A DNA stretch of 32,771 bases from positions 1 to 32,771 of the forward strand of contig JAOPXY010000188.1 of assembly GCA_025964895.1 (NCBI GenBank). Reading direction: 5' to 3'. How positions within the stretch are numbered: the first letter of the stretch is position 1; each line of letters opens with the position of its first letter. Shown piece after piece: positions 7,550 to 14,823 of the stretch. This DNA comes from Aeromicrobium sp. Lineage in GTDB: Bacteria; Actinomycetota; Actinomycetes; Propionibacteriales; Nocardioidaceae. A program made the translations under genes and the position numbers. Below the pieces are notes generated by a model, which was not told the origin of the DNA, searched no databases, and saw only the letters and a program-made list of their open reading frames with translations.

Positions 7550-8695
7550 ATGACACTGCAGCGCCCCGCCTTCCGCCCCTCGACGTCGCGTCGACTCGTC
7601 GTCGCGGGCATTACGACCTGCGCCATCGCGATCGGTGGCGCAGGACTCGCGACCACGAGCCACGCGACGGCCGAGACCACCGCCGCGGTCCGCCAGCCCA
7701 CCTGGACGCAGCAGCCGCCGATCGAGAGCTACGAGGGAGCCGAGCGATTCGGCTACGGCGCGGGGGCACTGGAGGCGTCAGAGGCCGTCGACGCGACCGC
7801 GGCGCAGGAGGTCGGGCTGGTCTACATCACGACGACGCTCGACTACGGCACCGGGCAGGCCGCGGGCACCGGCATGATCCTGACCTCGGACGGCGAGATC
7901 CTGACCAACCACCACGTCGTGGAGGGCGCGACGGCGATCTCGGTCGAGGTCGTGTCGACCGGCGAGACGTACGACGCCGAGGTCGTCGGCCACGACGCGA
8001 CCAGCGACGTCGCGGTGCTGCAGCTCGACGGCGCGTCCGGCCTCACCCCCGTCACGACCGACGCCGACGAGACCGTCCAGGTGGGCGACGAAGTGACCGG
8101 CGTCGGCAACGCGAACGGCGACGGCGGCGCCGCGAGTGCCGCGGCCGGCACGGTCGTCGCGCTCGACCAGTCGATCACGGTGTCGAGCGAGACCGGCAGC
8201 GGCGAGTCGTCCACGCTGAGCGATCTCATCGAGGTCGACGCCGACATCATCCCGGGCGACTCCGGTGGGGCGCTGTACGACGACGACGGCGAGGTCGTCG
8301 GCATGAACACCGCGGCGTCCAGCGGCACGGCCGACATCACGGGCTACGCCGTCCCCATCGCGTCGGCGCTCGCGATCGCCGACCAGATCGAGTCCGGCGC
8401 CCCGTCCGGCACGGTCGAGATCGGCAACCAGGGCTACCTCGGGGTCGAGCTGTCGTCCGAGGTCACGGGCGCCCTGGTGGCCGGCGTCGTCGACGACTCT
8501 GCCGCCGCGAGCGCGGGGCTGACGGTCGGCAGCACCATCACATCGCTCAACGGCACCGCCATGACGTCCGCCGACGCGCTGGCGTCCGCCGTCGCACAGC
8601 TCGCCGTCGGCGACCGGGTCACGGTGGCCTGGACCGACGCGTCGGGCTCGGCGCACAGCGAGACGGTCACGCTCGGCGAGGGCCCCGTCGCCTGA
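7550..8695 (+). CDS. Secreted HtrA-like trypsin/PDZ serine protease
   Basis: 381 residues. A signal peptide with twin Arg (SRRLVVAG, hydrophobic to about residue 32, then TTSHATA) directs export. The S1C-type protease domain has His122 in TNHHVVEG, Asp153 in ATSDVAVLQL and Ser238 in IIPGDSGGAL. A C-terminal PDZ domain starts near residue 295 (GYLGVEL). Family members degrade or refold damaged envelope proteins, or process secreted ones. The ATG at 7550 is chosen for its GAGGAG Shine-Dalgarno; an earlier in-frame start at 7433 would place codons across the operator and spoil the signal peptide. It diverges from the ArsR-type gene across the tandem operator and may share its control. Confidence 0.9.
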   Translation: MTLQRPAFRPSTSRRLVVAGITTCAIAIGGAGLATTSHATAETTAAVRQPTWTQQPPIESYEGAERFGYGAGALEASEAVDATAAQEVGLVYITTTLDYGTGQAAGTGMILTSDGEILTNHHVVEGATAISVEVVSTGETYDAEVVGHDATSDVAVLQLDGASGLTPVTTDADETVQVGDEVTGVGNANGDGGAASAAAGTVVALDQSITVSSETGSGESSTLSDLIEVDADIIPGDSGGALYDDDGEVVGMNTAASSGTADITGYAVPIASALAIADQIESGAPSGTVEIGNQGYLGVELSSEVTGALVAGVVDDSAAASAGLTVGSTITSLNGTAMTSADALASAVAQLAVGDRVTVAWTDASGSAHSETVTLGEGPVA

Positions 8696-8702
8696 CGCCC
8701 GA

Positions 8703-8708
8703 TAGCCT
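8703..8708 (+). promoter_or_regulatory. -10 hexamer for a leaderless NUDIX transcript
   Basis: TAGCCT lies 6 nt before the ATG at 8715, just after the protease stop, with no Shine-Dalgarno in between. The NUDIX gene may therefore have its own promoter. Confidence 0.45.
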
Positions 8709-8714
8709 GACTCC

Positions 8715-9575
8715 ATGACGGCCACCCTGCGCGACGCCGACCTCGCCCTCGAACCCACCTCGGGCTCGGATGAGTTCACCGGTTTCGCGATCGTCCTGGA
8801 CGACGAGCGGGTCGGCACCGTCGCCCTGCGCCGCGAGGACGCCACGACGGCGTCGATCCGCTGGAACTCGCGCCTCGAGAAGCCCTTCGTCGTGGCCCGC
8901 GCCCTGCGGCTCGCGATCGGCCACGCCTTCGACGAGCTGGGCGTGGGCCGGGTCGAGGTGCGCCTCCCGGTCGACCGGCCCGACGAGATCCGGACCGCCT
9001 CGATCGGCGGGCTGCGGCGCGAGGGCATCGTCAGGACGCCCGGGCCGGACGCCGACCGCGTGCTCATGGCCCGGCTCGTCGACGACCCGCCGGCGGTGAG
9101 CCGCGACGGATTCATCGCGATCCTCAATGCGGGCCTGCCGACCAAGCGGGTCATCAGCCAGGGCCTGGTCCGCGACGAGCGCGGACGCGTCCTGCTGTGC
9201 GAGCTCACCTACAAGAACGAGTGGGACCTCCCCGGCGGTGTCATCGAGGTCGGCGAGGCGCCCGGTATCGGCCTGGTGCGCGAGCTGGAGGAGGAGCTCG
9301 GCATCACCGTCGAGGTCCGCGAACTCGTCACCGTCAACTGGCTGCCGGCGTGGCGAGGCTGGGACGACGCCTGCATCTTTCTGTTCGACCTGGGCGTCAT
9401 CGACAGCTCCGTCACGGAGTCCATGACATTGCAGCCGGCGGAGATCAAGGCCGTCCACTGGTGCGAGCCCCACGAGATCCGCGACCGGGCGGCGGCCGCC
9501 GCGATCGAGCTGCTGGAGGCCGTCGAGGCCGGCCACGTCCCGACTTACCGCGAGGCCCCCAAGGCCGCAGAATAA
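8715..9575 (+). CDS. GNAT-like domain fused to NUDIX hydrolase
   Basis: 286 residues in two parts. Residues about 130-275 are a NUDIX domain with a perfect box starting at Gly175: G-x5-E-x7-REL-x-EE-x-GI, the Mg2+-binding pyrophosphohydrolase signature. Residues about 20-122 look like a shortened GNAT acyltransferase fold (FAIVLDDERVGTVALRR, then ALRLAIGHAFDELGVGRVEVR), but the acetyl-CoA loop Q/RxxGxG/A is not evident, so this part may be a binding module. NUDIX substrates cannot be read from the sequence; nucleotide or CoA derivatives are common. It starts 19 bp after the protease but has a leaderless-type -10 of its own. Confidence 0.82.
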   Translation: MTATLRDADLALEPTSGSDEFTGFAIVLDDERVGTVALRREDATTASIRWNSRLEKPFVVARALRLAIGHAFDELGVGRVEVRLPVDRPDEIRTASIGGLRREGIVRTPGPDADRVLMARLVDDPPAVSRDGFIAILNAGLPTKRVISQGLVRDERGRVLLCELTYKNEWDLPGGVIEVGEAPGIGLVRELEEELGITVEVRELVTVNWLPAWRGWDDACIFLFDLGVIDSSVTESMTLQPAEIKAVHWCEPHEIRDRAAAAAIELLEAVEAGHVPTYREAPKAAE

Positions 9576-9601
9576 GGCCGGCCGCCGCACGCAGGCCGGC
9601 C
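9576..9601 (+). terminator. GC-rich hairpin after the NUDIX gene
   Basis: Two copies of the palindrome GGCCGGCC, 10 nt apart, can pair as an 8-bp stem right behind the stop codon. There is no T-tract, so termination is plausible but not certain. Confidence 0.4.
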
Positions 9602-9602
9602 G

Positions 9603-9699
9603 GCTGAGGAGAGGGTTGTCGCCCCTCGACGAGGAGCGAACCGTCGCAGGAGAAGGGGCGAAAAGCACCCCGTCGAGGGGCGATAACCCTCCCCTCAGC
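9603..9699. repeat. Large inverted repeat (29-bp arms, 39-nt loop)
   Basis: Arms 9603-9631 and 9671-9699 are complementary at 27 of 29 positions. Each arm carries GCCCCTCGACG or its complement. The loop is purine-rich. The element fills most of the 156-bp gap between the convergent NUDIX and lipoprotein genes and carries no evident frame. It may be a bidirectional terminator, a MITE/REP-like dispersed element or a structured RNA. Confidence 0.7.
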
Positions 9700-9731
9700 G
9701 TTAGGTCGCCGAGACCCAGCCCGCGCGAACC

Positions 9732-10697
9732 TCAGCGTGCGGGGGCGGCGGAGGTGTCGCCGCTGACGACTCCGCCGTACTGGCCCAGGGCGCGGGGCTT
9801 CTCGGTGCCGCCGGGCAGGTACAGCAGCACCTGGTGGTTGTAGGTCAGCCGCCCCGAGCCGGCGATGCCCGACGACAAGAAGGCCTGCTGCGGTGAGCCC
9901 TCGGGCCACGTGACCGTCAGTCCCTCCTTCACCGCGTACGTGTCCTCGCGGGTGAGGGTCACGAACGCGAGCGCGCCGCCGTCGGCGGTGCGCAGGGCGT
10001 AGCGGACGTCCTCGGCCTGCCAGGTCTGGCTGAAGCGGACGTCGGGTAGCGCGGCATTCGTGGTCGCGGTCGACCGCATCTGCTGGATGAACGAGTCATC
10101 CGCGACCTCACCGGACTCGGGGGCCTCGGGATCGGACAGGACCGCCGCATAGGCCGCCGCGGCCTCCTGCGCCGACATCGACAGGCCGACGCCGTCGTCC
10201 GGCGCCACCGTCACGGCCGCGCCGCCACGATGCCGCAGGTCGGGCAGCGCCGTGTCCGCCAGCGTCTCCGGGCTCGCGGTGAGCAGCCACGGGTCGACCG
10301 ACGACGCGCGCTCGAAGATCTGGACGCGCTTGACGTCCTGCGCAGCATCGCGCACCACGGCGTAGAACCACAGCGGGTACTTCCCGAAGCGCGGCGTCTC
10401 GACGTCGACGACCTCGACGGGCCCCGTGGCATCCTGCCCCTTCGTCGCCAGCCGCTGCGCGACCTCGAACGACCCGGAGTCGATCTGCAGCATCGCGCCC
10501 GTCTCGACCGTCGACAGCGGCTTGGGATCGAGCAGCTCGACCGCCGATGCGCGCACCTCGCGGTAGCGCTGGAAGACCTGGGTGATCTCGGCCTCCTGGG
10601 CCGCGGTCTTGGCCGGGCGCGTGTCGTCGCGTGCGTGGGGCACGGCGCAGCCGGACAGCGCGATCGAGCACGCGGCGACGAGCACCCAGCGCCTCAC
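9732..10697 (-). CDS. Secreted lipoprotein of unknown function
   Basis: 321 residues. Starts MRRWVLVAACSIALSGCAVP: a lipobox with Cys17 as the lipidation site, so it is anchored on the outer face of the membrane. The rest is hydrophilic with mixed alpha/beta character and no catalytic motif I can name; it may belong to the DUF8094-type actinobacterial lipoproteins (from memory, low certainty). Its GTG start shares GTGA with the stop of the acidic-repeat membrane protein gene upstream, so the two are made together and probably work together at the cell surface. Confidence 0.8.
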   Translation of the reverse strand: MRRWVLVAACSIALSGCAVPHARDDTRPAKTAAQEAEITQVFQRYREVRASAVELLDPKPLSTVETGAMLQIDSGSFEVAQRLATKGQDATGPVEVVDVETPRFGKYPLWFYAVVRDAAQDVKRVQIFERASSVDPWLLTASPETLADTALPDLRHRGGAAVTVAPDDGVGLSMSAQEAAAAYAAVLSDPEAPESGEVADDSFIQQMRSTATTNAALPDVRFSQTWQAEDVRYALRTADGGALAFVTLTREDTYAVKEGLTVTWPEGSPQQAFLSSGIAGSGRLTYNHQVLLYLPGGTEKPRALGQYGGVVSGDTSAAPAR

Positions 10698-11659
10698 GGT
10701 CGGTCCTCCTCGTCGACGATCTCGAACTCGGCGAGCTCGTCCTCGTTGACCTCGTGCTCGACGCCCTCGTCGTCGACGTACACGTAGACGACCTCCTCCT
10801 CTGCCTCAGCGGCGGCGTCTTCGTCGGCGGGACCAGCGGGCTCGACCTCGGGGCGCGGACCCGGCTCGGCGACCTCCACGACCTCCTCCACCTCGACGAC
10901 CTCGACGACCTCGACGACCTCCTGCAGCTCGGCGGCCTCCTCGGCGGAGATCTCGTGCTCGACGCCGTCGTCGTCGACGTACACGTAGACGACCTCCTCC
11001 TCGACCTCGGCGGCGGCGAGGACAACGGCGTCCTCGTCGTCGGGCTCCTCCTCGTCCCACGGACGGGCACGCCGCACGGCGAGGCCCAACACGACGAGTC
11101 CCAGGCCCAGCAGCAGCGCCGCGGCGCCCTTGCCGAAGCCGCCTTTGACGCCGTACGCGAGCGTGACCTCGAGACCGGACAGGTTCGACGAGCCGACCGA
11201 CAAAATCGCGATCGAGATGGTCTCATCGGGAAGCTGCGTGCTGATCGAGGCGCCGCCGAGACCGGCCGAGCTGTCGATCCACCAGTCGAGCGCAGTCGGG
11301 GCGCCCGGCAGGTTCGGGGTGCCCCCGGCCTCACGGGTGTCGACGTCCCACGGCCTCTGGAAGCCCGTGACCTCCAGCCGCTGCGTCCTGCCGACGAAGT
11401 CCTGCACGTCGACCGCGTTGCCGATGCCGACGAAGATCGGCTTGCGAACCGGCACCTCGGCCAGCAGGTCCACCTGCACGTCGGCCCAGCCGATGACGTC
11501 CGGCGCGGTCACGACCGCGATGTCGTCGGTCTCGATCGCGTGCGGACCGGTCGTGAAGCGGCTGTCGGGGCCCAGCACGACCATCGCCGCGCCGCCGGCG
11601 AGGGCCACCAGCACGCCGAGCACCACGAGCGCCCAGCCCGCCGTCGTCCGCATCGCCAT
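10694..11659 (-). CDS. Membrane protein with acidic cytoplasmic or surface repeats
   Basis: 321 residues. Membrane spans at about 8-30 and 176-196 enclose a domain of about 145 residues. Behind the second span come the basic residues RRAR and then a very acidic tail (200-321). The tail holds two near-identical modules with the core EEEVVYVYVDDDGVEHE, starting at about 220 and 287, separated by an EVVEVVEV repeat. By the positive-inside rule the tail would be cytoplasmic and the middle domain outside. The ATG has AAGGGA nearby. It is the first gene of a coupled pair with the lipoprotein. Function unknown. Confidence 0.78.
   Translation of the reverse strand: MAMRTTAGWALVVLGVLVALAGGAAMVVLGPDSRFTTGPHAIETDDIAVVTAPDVIGWADVQVDLLAEVPVRKPIFVGIGNAVDVQDFVGRTQRLEVTGFQRPWDVDTREAGGTPNLPGAPTALDWWIDSSAGLGGASISTQLPDETISIAILSVGSSNLSGLEVTLAYGVKGGFGKGAAALLLGLGLVVLGLAVRRARPWDEEEPDDEDAVVLAAAEVEEEVVYVYVDDDGVEHEISAEEAAELQEVVEVVEVVEVEEVVEVAEPGPRPEVEPAGPADEDAAAEAEEEVVYVYVDDEGVEHEVNEDELAEFEIVDEEDRP
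10751..11001. repeat. 50-nt direct repeat inside the acidic tail gene
   Basis: 10751-10800 and 10952-11001 match at 49 of 50 bases, offset by 201 bp (67 codons, in frame). Between them lie tandem 9-nt units coding Glu-Val-Val. Recombination between the copies would remove one module without a frameshift. Confidence 0.85.
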
Positions 11660-11701
11660 TGGTCCCTTCGCCGCGTCACGAGGGATGACGCCGCCCCGAC
11701 C

Positions 11702-12078
11702 CTACCCTCCGGCGACACTCCAATCGGTGAAGTTGAGGTGGTTCGAGAACGGGTCGATCACGGCCATCACCCGTCCCCACGGCGGCACGCTCTCCAGCGC
11801 GGGACGGGTGTACGGCGTTGCGGTCCCCTGCAGCTCGGCGAGCAGGTCGTCGAGGCCGTGGACCGGCAGGAACAGGTGGGTGCCGGGCGTGCCGTCGCCG
11901 ATGTGCGCCGTCAGGTGGATGCGCAGATCGCCGCGGGAGATCTGGCAGTAGAGCGGGGACGACTCGTCGAACCGGCTCTCCCAGTCCCAGGTGAAGCGCA
12001 GGTAGCCGACGTAGAAGTCGCGCGCGAGGCCTCGTCGAAGACCCGCAGCATCGGGATCGCCGCCTCGAACGCGACCAC
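11702..12078 (-). pseudogene. Glyoxalase/bleomycin-resistance superfamily protein, frameshifted
   Basis: A VOC-fold protein split between two frames. From GTG 12078 the first frame reads VVAFEAAIPMLRVFDEAS; the homology then continues one frame over as ARDFYVGYLRFTWDWESRF and on to FSNHLNFTDW and a TAG at 11702. The break lies near 12017-12030 in a run of alternating CG, and one missing base would restore a normal reading. The second frame has no start codon of its own before the break and is closed upstream by the TGA of the preceding gene. Either a real recent mutation or a base-calling error in a CG run. GTG begins 4 nt after the thioredoxin-TPR stop, so it is or was part of that unit. Confidence 0.75.
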
Positions 12079-12082
12079 GGGC

Positions 12083-12994
12083 TCAGAACAGCGCGGTCGC
12101 GAGGGCCCGGCGCGCCGTCATGACGACCGGGTCGGCGATGCCGACGACGGTGAACAGCTCGAGCAGCCGCTCGCGGACCCGCTCGCGCTCGTCGCCGCTC
12201 GTGGCCCGCACCAGCGCGATGAGCCGGTCGAAGGCGTCCTCGACGTGCCCGCCGCTGATGTCGAGGTCGGCCACGAGCATCTGCGCGTCGACGTCGTCCG
12301 GACGGTCGGCCGCGGCGGCACGCGCGGCCTGCAGGTCGGCACCCTTCGTGCGGGACAGCCACTTGACCCGCGCGAGCCGCTCCGCGACCTCGACGTCGGC
12401 GGGGTACTGCACCCGAAGCTTCTCGTACTCCGCGACGGCGGTGTCGAAGTCGCTCGCCATGAACGCCTCCTCCGCGGGGGCGAAGCGCGGGTCCTCGGGC
12501 TCCTCGACGGGCGCGTCGTCGGCTGCCGCGGCACCCGTGGGCTGCGCCCGGCCCGTGAGGCCGTTCTCCGCGGCGATCCGGACCAGCTCGTCGAAATAGC
12601 GACGCATCTCGGTCTCCTCGACGGTGCCCTGGAACAGCGGTACCGGCTGGCCCTTGACCAGGCCCGCGACGTACGGGACGCCCTGCACCTGCAGCGCCTG
12701 GGCGATCTGCGGGCTTGCGTCGACGTCGACGCGAGCCAGCAGGATCTGGCCCGCGTACGAGTCGACGACCGAGCCGAGCGTCTCGTTGAACGCTCCGCTC
12801 TGGGGGGCGCGCGACGACCACAGCCCGAGCACCACGACGTACGACATCGACGCCTCGAGGGCGACGGTCTGGAACGTCGTCTCGTCGATGTCGACGACGT
12901 ACGACCCACCGGTGGCGGCCGGCCCGGGCGCGGGACGCGTGGCGGGCTGCTTCAGTGCGGACAGATCGATGGCACCGGGGCGCGAGAAGTTCAT
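12083..12994 (-). CDS. Thioredoxin-fold/TPR protein without active-site cysteines (CnoX/YbbN-like)
   Basis: 303 residues. A thioredoxin-like domain (about 30-145) has LWSSRAPQS where thioredoxins have WCGPC; the following cis-Pro segment GVPYVAGLVKGQ is kept. A TPR-like helical region (about 165-303) follows. The layout matches the co-chaperone CnoX/YbbN, whose E. coli form has SQHC at this site; here both cysteine positions are lost and the whole protein has no Cys. Redox activity is thus excluded and a holdase or scaffold role is more likely. Leaderless-type start: TACACT lies 6 nt before the ATG. Confidence 0.87.
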   Translation of the reverse strand: MNFSRPGAIDLSALKQPATRPAPGPAATGGSYVVDIDETTFQTVALEASMSYVVVLGLWSSRAPQSGAFNETLGSVVDSYAGQILLARVDVDASPQIAQALQVQGVPYVAGLVKGQPVPLFQGTVEETEMRRYFDELVRIAAENGLTGRAQPTGAAAADDAPVEEPEDPRFAPAEEAFMASDFDTAVAEYEKLRVQYPADVEVAERLARVKWLSRTKGADLQAARAAAADRPDDVDAQMLVADLDISGGHVEDAFDRLIALVRATSGDERERVRERLLELFTVVGIADPVVMTARRALATALF

Positions 12995-13000
12995 GGCCCC

Positions 13001-13006
13001 AGTGTA
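13001..13006 (-). promoter_or_regulatory. -10 hexamer of the leaderless thioredoxin-TPR gene
   Basis: TACACT on the minus strand, 6 nt before ATG 12994, with no Shine-Dalgarno. It implies a promoter separate from the PH-domain gene upstream. Confidence 0.55.
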
Positions 13007-13048
13007 GGAACCGGGCCGTCACCCGTCATCGCCGTGGTCGGCCGGCGG

Positions 13049-13621
13049 TCAGAACTGCTGGTCGATGATCCGCTGCTGCTCGCCGGGACGTCGTCCGCGC
13101 AGGCCCGCGTCCTGCACGACCTTCTGGATCGCGTGGTCGATCAGGTCGACATCGGCGATGTACCGGATGTGCCGGACGCCCTGCTCCTGCGCGGCGGACT
13201 CGAAGGTCATGTGGCCGTACGAGAACGGCCACCGACCCAGCAGCGGACGCTCGACCGTGACGTCGAGGATGCGGTTGATCGGCACCGTCGCGCGCTTGGT
13301 CGAGAAGATGCCGGTGACGCGGAAGACGCGCATGTCCGTCAGGACGAAGATGTCGCGCTGGTCGCGCAGCCACAGGTACACGGCGTGGCCAACCAGGCCC
13401 ATCGCGAGGATCAACGGCAGCCAGCCGATGCTCGCCGGCCCGATGACGGCCAGCAGCACGAGCAGCGCGGCGCCCGCCAGCTCGGCCGCCGATCGGGCGT
13501 AGACGACGGGGTGGTGCGGGTACTCCCCCACCTTGTGCTCCGCCGGGCTCTGGAGCAGGTTGCCGTCGATGTCGTGATCGGGCAGCAGCTCCAGGATCCA
13601 GTCGAGCAAAAGCCGGATCAT
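13049..13621 (-). CDS. Bacterial PH (bPH2/DUF304-type) membrane protein
   Basis: 190 residues. Two hydrophobic spans at about 45-85, then the bPH2 fold: RDIFVLTDMRVFRVTGIFSTKRATVPINRILDV. The family sits in the membrane with the PH-like domain facing the cytoplasm; its ligand is generally unknown. The ATG at 13621 starts 9 bp after the stop of a 52-residue membrane protein gene, which suggests that they are co-made. Confidence 0.88.
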   Translation of the reverse strand: MIRLLLDWILELLPDHDIDGNLLQSPAEHKVGEYPHHPVVYARSAAELAGAALLVLLAVIGPASIGWLPLILAMGLVGHAVYLWLRDQRDIFVLTDMRVFRVTGIFSTKRATVPINRILDVTVERPLLGRWPFSYGHMTFESAAQEQGVRHIRYIADVDLIDHAIQKVVQDAGLRGRRPGEQQRIIDQQF

Positions 13622-13630
13622 CGCGCGCGA

Positions 13631-13789
13631 CTACCCGGTGAGCTCGTTGAAGAACGTCCTGAGCTGATCGAAGGCGTTCATGATGCCGTCGAACGCATCG
13701 TTCACGGCGTCGGCAGCACTCGTCGGGGTCGTCAGCAGGTAGTACACGACGAACCCGATCAGGAGCAGGACAACGACCTTCTTCAGCAC
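13631..13789 (-). CDS. Small single-span membrane protein (52 aa)
   Basis: Starts with GTG and reads MLKKVVVLLLIGFVVYYLLT, a basic residue pair followed by one membrane span, then a short amphipathic tail with NDAFDGIMNAFDQLRTFF and a terminal NELTG. Small proteins of this plan are widespread in actinobacteria. The third positions are G/C-rich. It lies between meaB and the PH-domain gene, on the same strand. Function unknown; it may help insert or stabilise the PH protein. Confidence 0.7.
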   Translation of the reverse strand: MLKKVVVLLLIGFVVYYLLTTPTSAADAVNDAFDGIMNAFDQLRTFFNELTG

Positions 13790-13841
13790 GGTCCCATTCT
13801 TGCCACAGAGCCCGGCGTTCTCCCGCAGGCGCGCCGGTCGG

Positions 13842-14804
13842 TCAGAGGTGCTCGACGAGCCGGTCGGCCGCGGCGAAGGGGTCGGTCTCGCCGGCCAGCA
13901 CCCGCTCCGACAGGGTGTCGAGCCGGGCGTCGCCGGACAGGTGGGCGAACCGCGAGCTCACCTCGGCCAGCGCGAGCGCCTCGATCTCGCGGCGCACGCG
14001 GGCCAGTCGCCGCCGGGTCAGCTCACCGGACCGCTCGAGGTGGTCGTGGTGGTCGGTGATGGCGGTGACGACGTCGTCGACGCCATCACCCGTCGTCGCC
14101 GTCGTGAGCAGGATCGGGGGCTTCCAGGCGCCGTCGACGCGGTCGGTCATCGCCACGACGGACCGCAGCTCGCGCCGGGTCGCCTGCGCCCCTTCGCGGT
14201 CTGCCTTGTTCACGACGAAGACGTCGCCGATCTCGAGGATCCCTGCCTTGGCGGCCTGGATGCCGTCGCCCATGCCCGGCGCCAGCAGGACGAGCGTCGT
14301 GTCGGCCAGCCCGGCGATCTCGACCTCGGACTGCCCGACGCCGACGGTCTCGACCAGCACGACGTCGCACCCCGCCGCGTCGAGCACGCGCAGCGCCTGC
14401 GGCGCCGTCGCGGACAGGCCGCCCAGGTGTCCGCGGCTGGCCATCGAGCGGATGTAGACGCCCTCGTCGAGAGCGTGGTCCTGCATGCGCACCCGGTCGC
14501 CGAGCAGTGCCCCGCCGGAGAACGGGGACGTGGGGTCGACCGCCAGCACGCCGACCCGACGGCCTTGGGCCCGTAGCGCGGTGACGAGCGCCGACGTCGA
14601 CGTCGACTTGCCGACGCCCGGCGAGCCCGTGATGCCCACGAGGTGCGCCCGGCCGACGAGCGGCGTCAGGGCCGCGCTGACCTCGCGCAGCTGCGGCGAG
14701 CGGTCCTCGACCAGCGAGATCAGTCGTGCCACGGCCCGGGGCTCACCGCCCCGGGCGCGTTCGACGAGATCGGCCACGTCGCCGGCACGCCTGTCCGTCG
14801 TCAT
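13842..14804 (-). CDS. meaB: Methylmalonyl-CoA mutase-associated GTPase MeaB
   Basis: 320-residue G3E P-loop GTPase that protects and reloads adenosylcobalamin-dependent mutases. Walker A is GSPGVGKST (60-68), the switch region has DPTSPFSGGALLGDRVRM, and the base-specificity motif is NKAD (199-202). The family is also called ArgK. It starts 19 bp after the thiolase stop on the same strand. No large methylmalonyl-CoA mutase genes are in the window, but ethylmalonyl-CoA mutase is (27695-29671), so MeaB may serve that enzyme. Confidence 0.95.
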   Translation of the reverse strand: MTTDRRAGDVADLVERARGGEPRAVARLISLVEDRSPQLREVSAALTPLVGRAHLVGITGSPGVGKSTSTSALVTALRAQGRRVGVLAVDPTSPFSGGALLGDRVRMQDHALDEGVYIRSMASRGHLGGLSATAPQALRVLDAAGCDVVLVETVGVGQSEVEIAGLADTTLVLLAPGMGDGIQAAKAGILEIGDVFVVNKADREGAQATRRELRSVVAMTDRVDGAWKPPILLTTATTGDGVDDVVTAITDHHDHLERSGELTRRRLARVRREIEALALAEVSSRFAHLSGDARLDTLSERVLAGETDPFAAADRLVEHL

Positions 14805-14823
14805 CGGCCGGGTCGCGCCGCGA

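Noticed and set aside
10870..10925. Short tandem repeats that resemble a CRISPR or VNTR array
   Set aside because: The units are 9 nt and encode Glu-Val-Val in frame; no spacers. Treated as coding repeats.
10631..14059. Very long open frame on the + strand
   Set aside because: It runs antisense through six well-supported minus-strand genes (lipoprotein, membrane protein, glyoxalase remnant, thioredoxin-TPR, PH protein, small membrane protein). Its product is Arg/Asp/Val-rich without domains; high GC makes such frames common.
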